Assembly (NCBI GenBank): GCA_024036415.1
Contig: JAMWET010003602.1
Coordinates: 796,526 to 860,525, forward strand
Reading direction: 5' to 3'
Length of the DNA stretch: 64,000 bases
DNA from: Prochilodus magdalenae
Taxonomy: Eukaryota; Chordata; Actinopteri; Characiformes; Prochilodontidae
Under the pieces are notes generated by a model. That model was not told the origin of the DNA, did not search any database, and saw only the letters and a list, made by a program, of their open reading frames with translations. Positions within the stretch are counted from its first letter, which is position 1. Each line of letters opens with the position of its first letter. A program made the translations under genes and the position numbers. Shown in pieces: positions 63,936-64,000 of the stretch.

Positions 63936-64000
63936 ATGTGGAAGGCACTCCCAAATGGTTTGAGTATGAATCCATCCCTGTAGATCACAAAGACCCATAC
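63936..64000 (+). mobile_element. Family B Tc1-like fragment, cut by the window end
   Basis: CCATGTGGAAGGCACTCCCA and GAGTATGAATCCATCCCTGT match 62,690 and 47,050. CACATGATTATGGCCAC just before it (63,910) resembles the family B end. Confidence 0.65.

Overview
This window is nuclear DNA of a ray-finned fish. Three vertebrate-type genes with GT-AG introns sit in a background of Tc1-like transposons, hairpin (MITE-like) repeats, tRNA-derived SINEs and LINE remnants typical of teleosts. The repeat mix looks ostariophysan (characin, catfish or relatives), but that is an impression from repeat families and was not tested. Nothing bacterial or viral was recognised.

Layout. (1) 3,853-11,189, minus strand: PPP1R11 (protein phosphatase 1 regulatory subunit 11, inhibitor-3), three coding exons, 122 codons, intact. 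(2) 11,190-13,769: a CpG-rich start region facing both ways, between PPP1R11 and VARS2. (3) 13,773-37,355, plus strand: VARS2, mitochondrial valyl-tRNA synthetase, 29 coding exons that join in frame into 1,098 codons, with the HIGH-type (HLGH) and KMSKS motifs, editing-domain signature and C-terminal coiled coil all intact. (4) 38,540-39,022: a second CpG-rich promoter and probable non-coding first exon, followed by a 10.6 kb repeat-filled intron. (5) 49,709-56,146, plus strand: MGAT1 (GlcNAc-transferase I), 518 codons in two coding exons split by a 4.9 kb intron, with a stem about 70 residues longer than the human one. (6) 56,147 to about 58,350: probable MGAT1 3' UTR. (7) 58,350-64,000: repeat-rich intergenic DNA with no host gene recognised.

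The three genes do not form a pathway. PPP1R11 controls protein phosphatase 1, VARS2 charges mitochondrial tRNA-Val, and MGAT1 starts hybrid and complex N-glycan synthesis in the Golgi. PPP1R11 and VARS2 are both in the human MHC class I region, so their head-to-head arrangement here probably reflects old linkage; MGAT1 is on another human chromosome.

Most of the remaining sequence is repeats: at least two Tc1/mariner families with several copies each, a palindromic repeat family of about 0.5 kb with many copies, a small hairpin family (GTTCCACCTTAAATG ends) beside both promoters, several other hairpin elements, tRNA-like SINEs, LINE fragments, and four minisatellites (66, 54, 40 and 40 bp units). 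I found no clear new gene system. The items most worth checking are the MGAT1 gene structure (extra intron, long stem, possible in-frame upstream start), the 66-bp minisatellite beside a VARS2 splice site, and the repeats at promoters.
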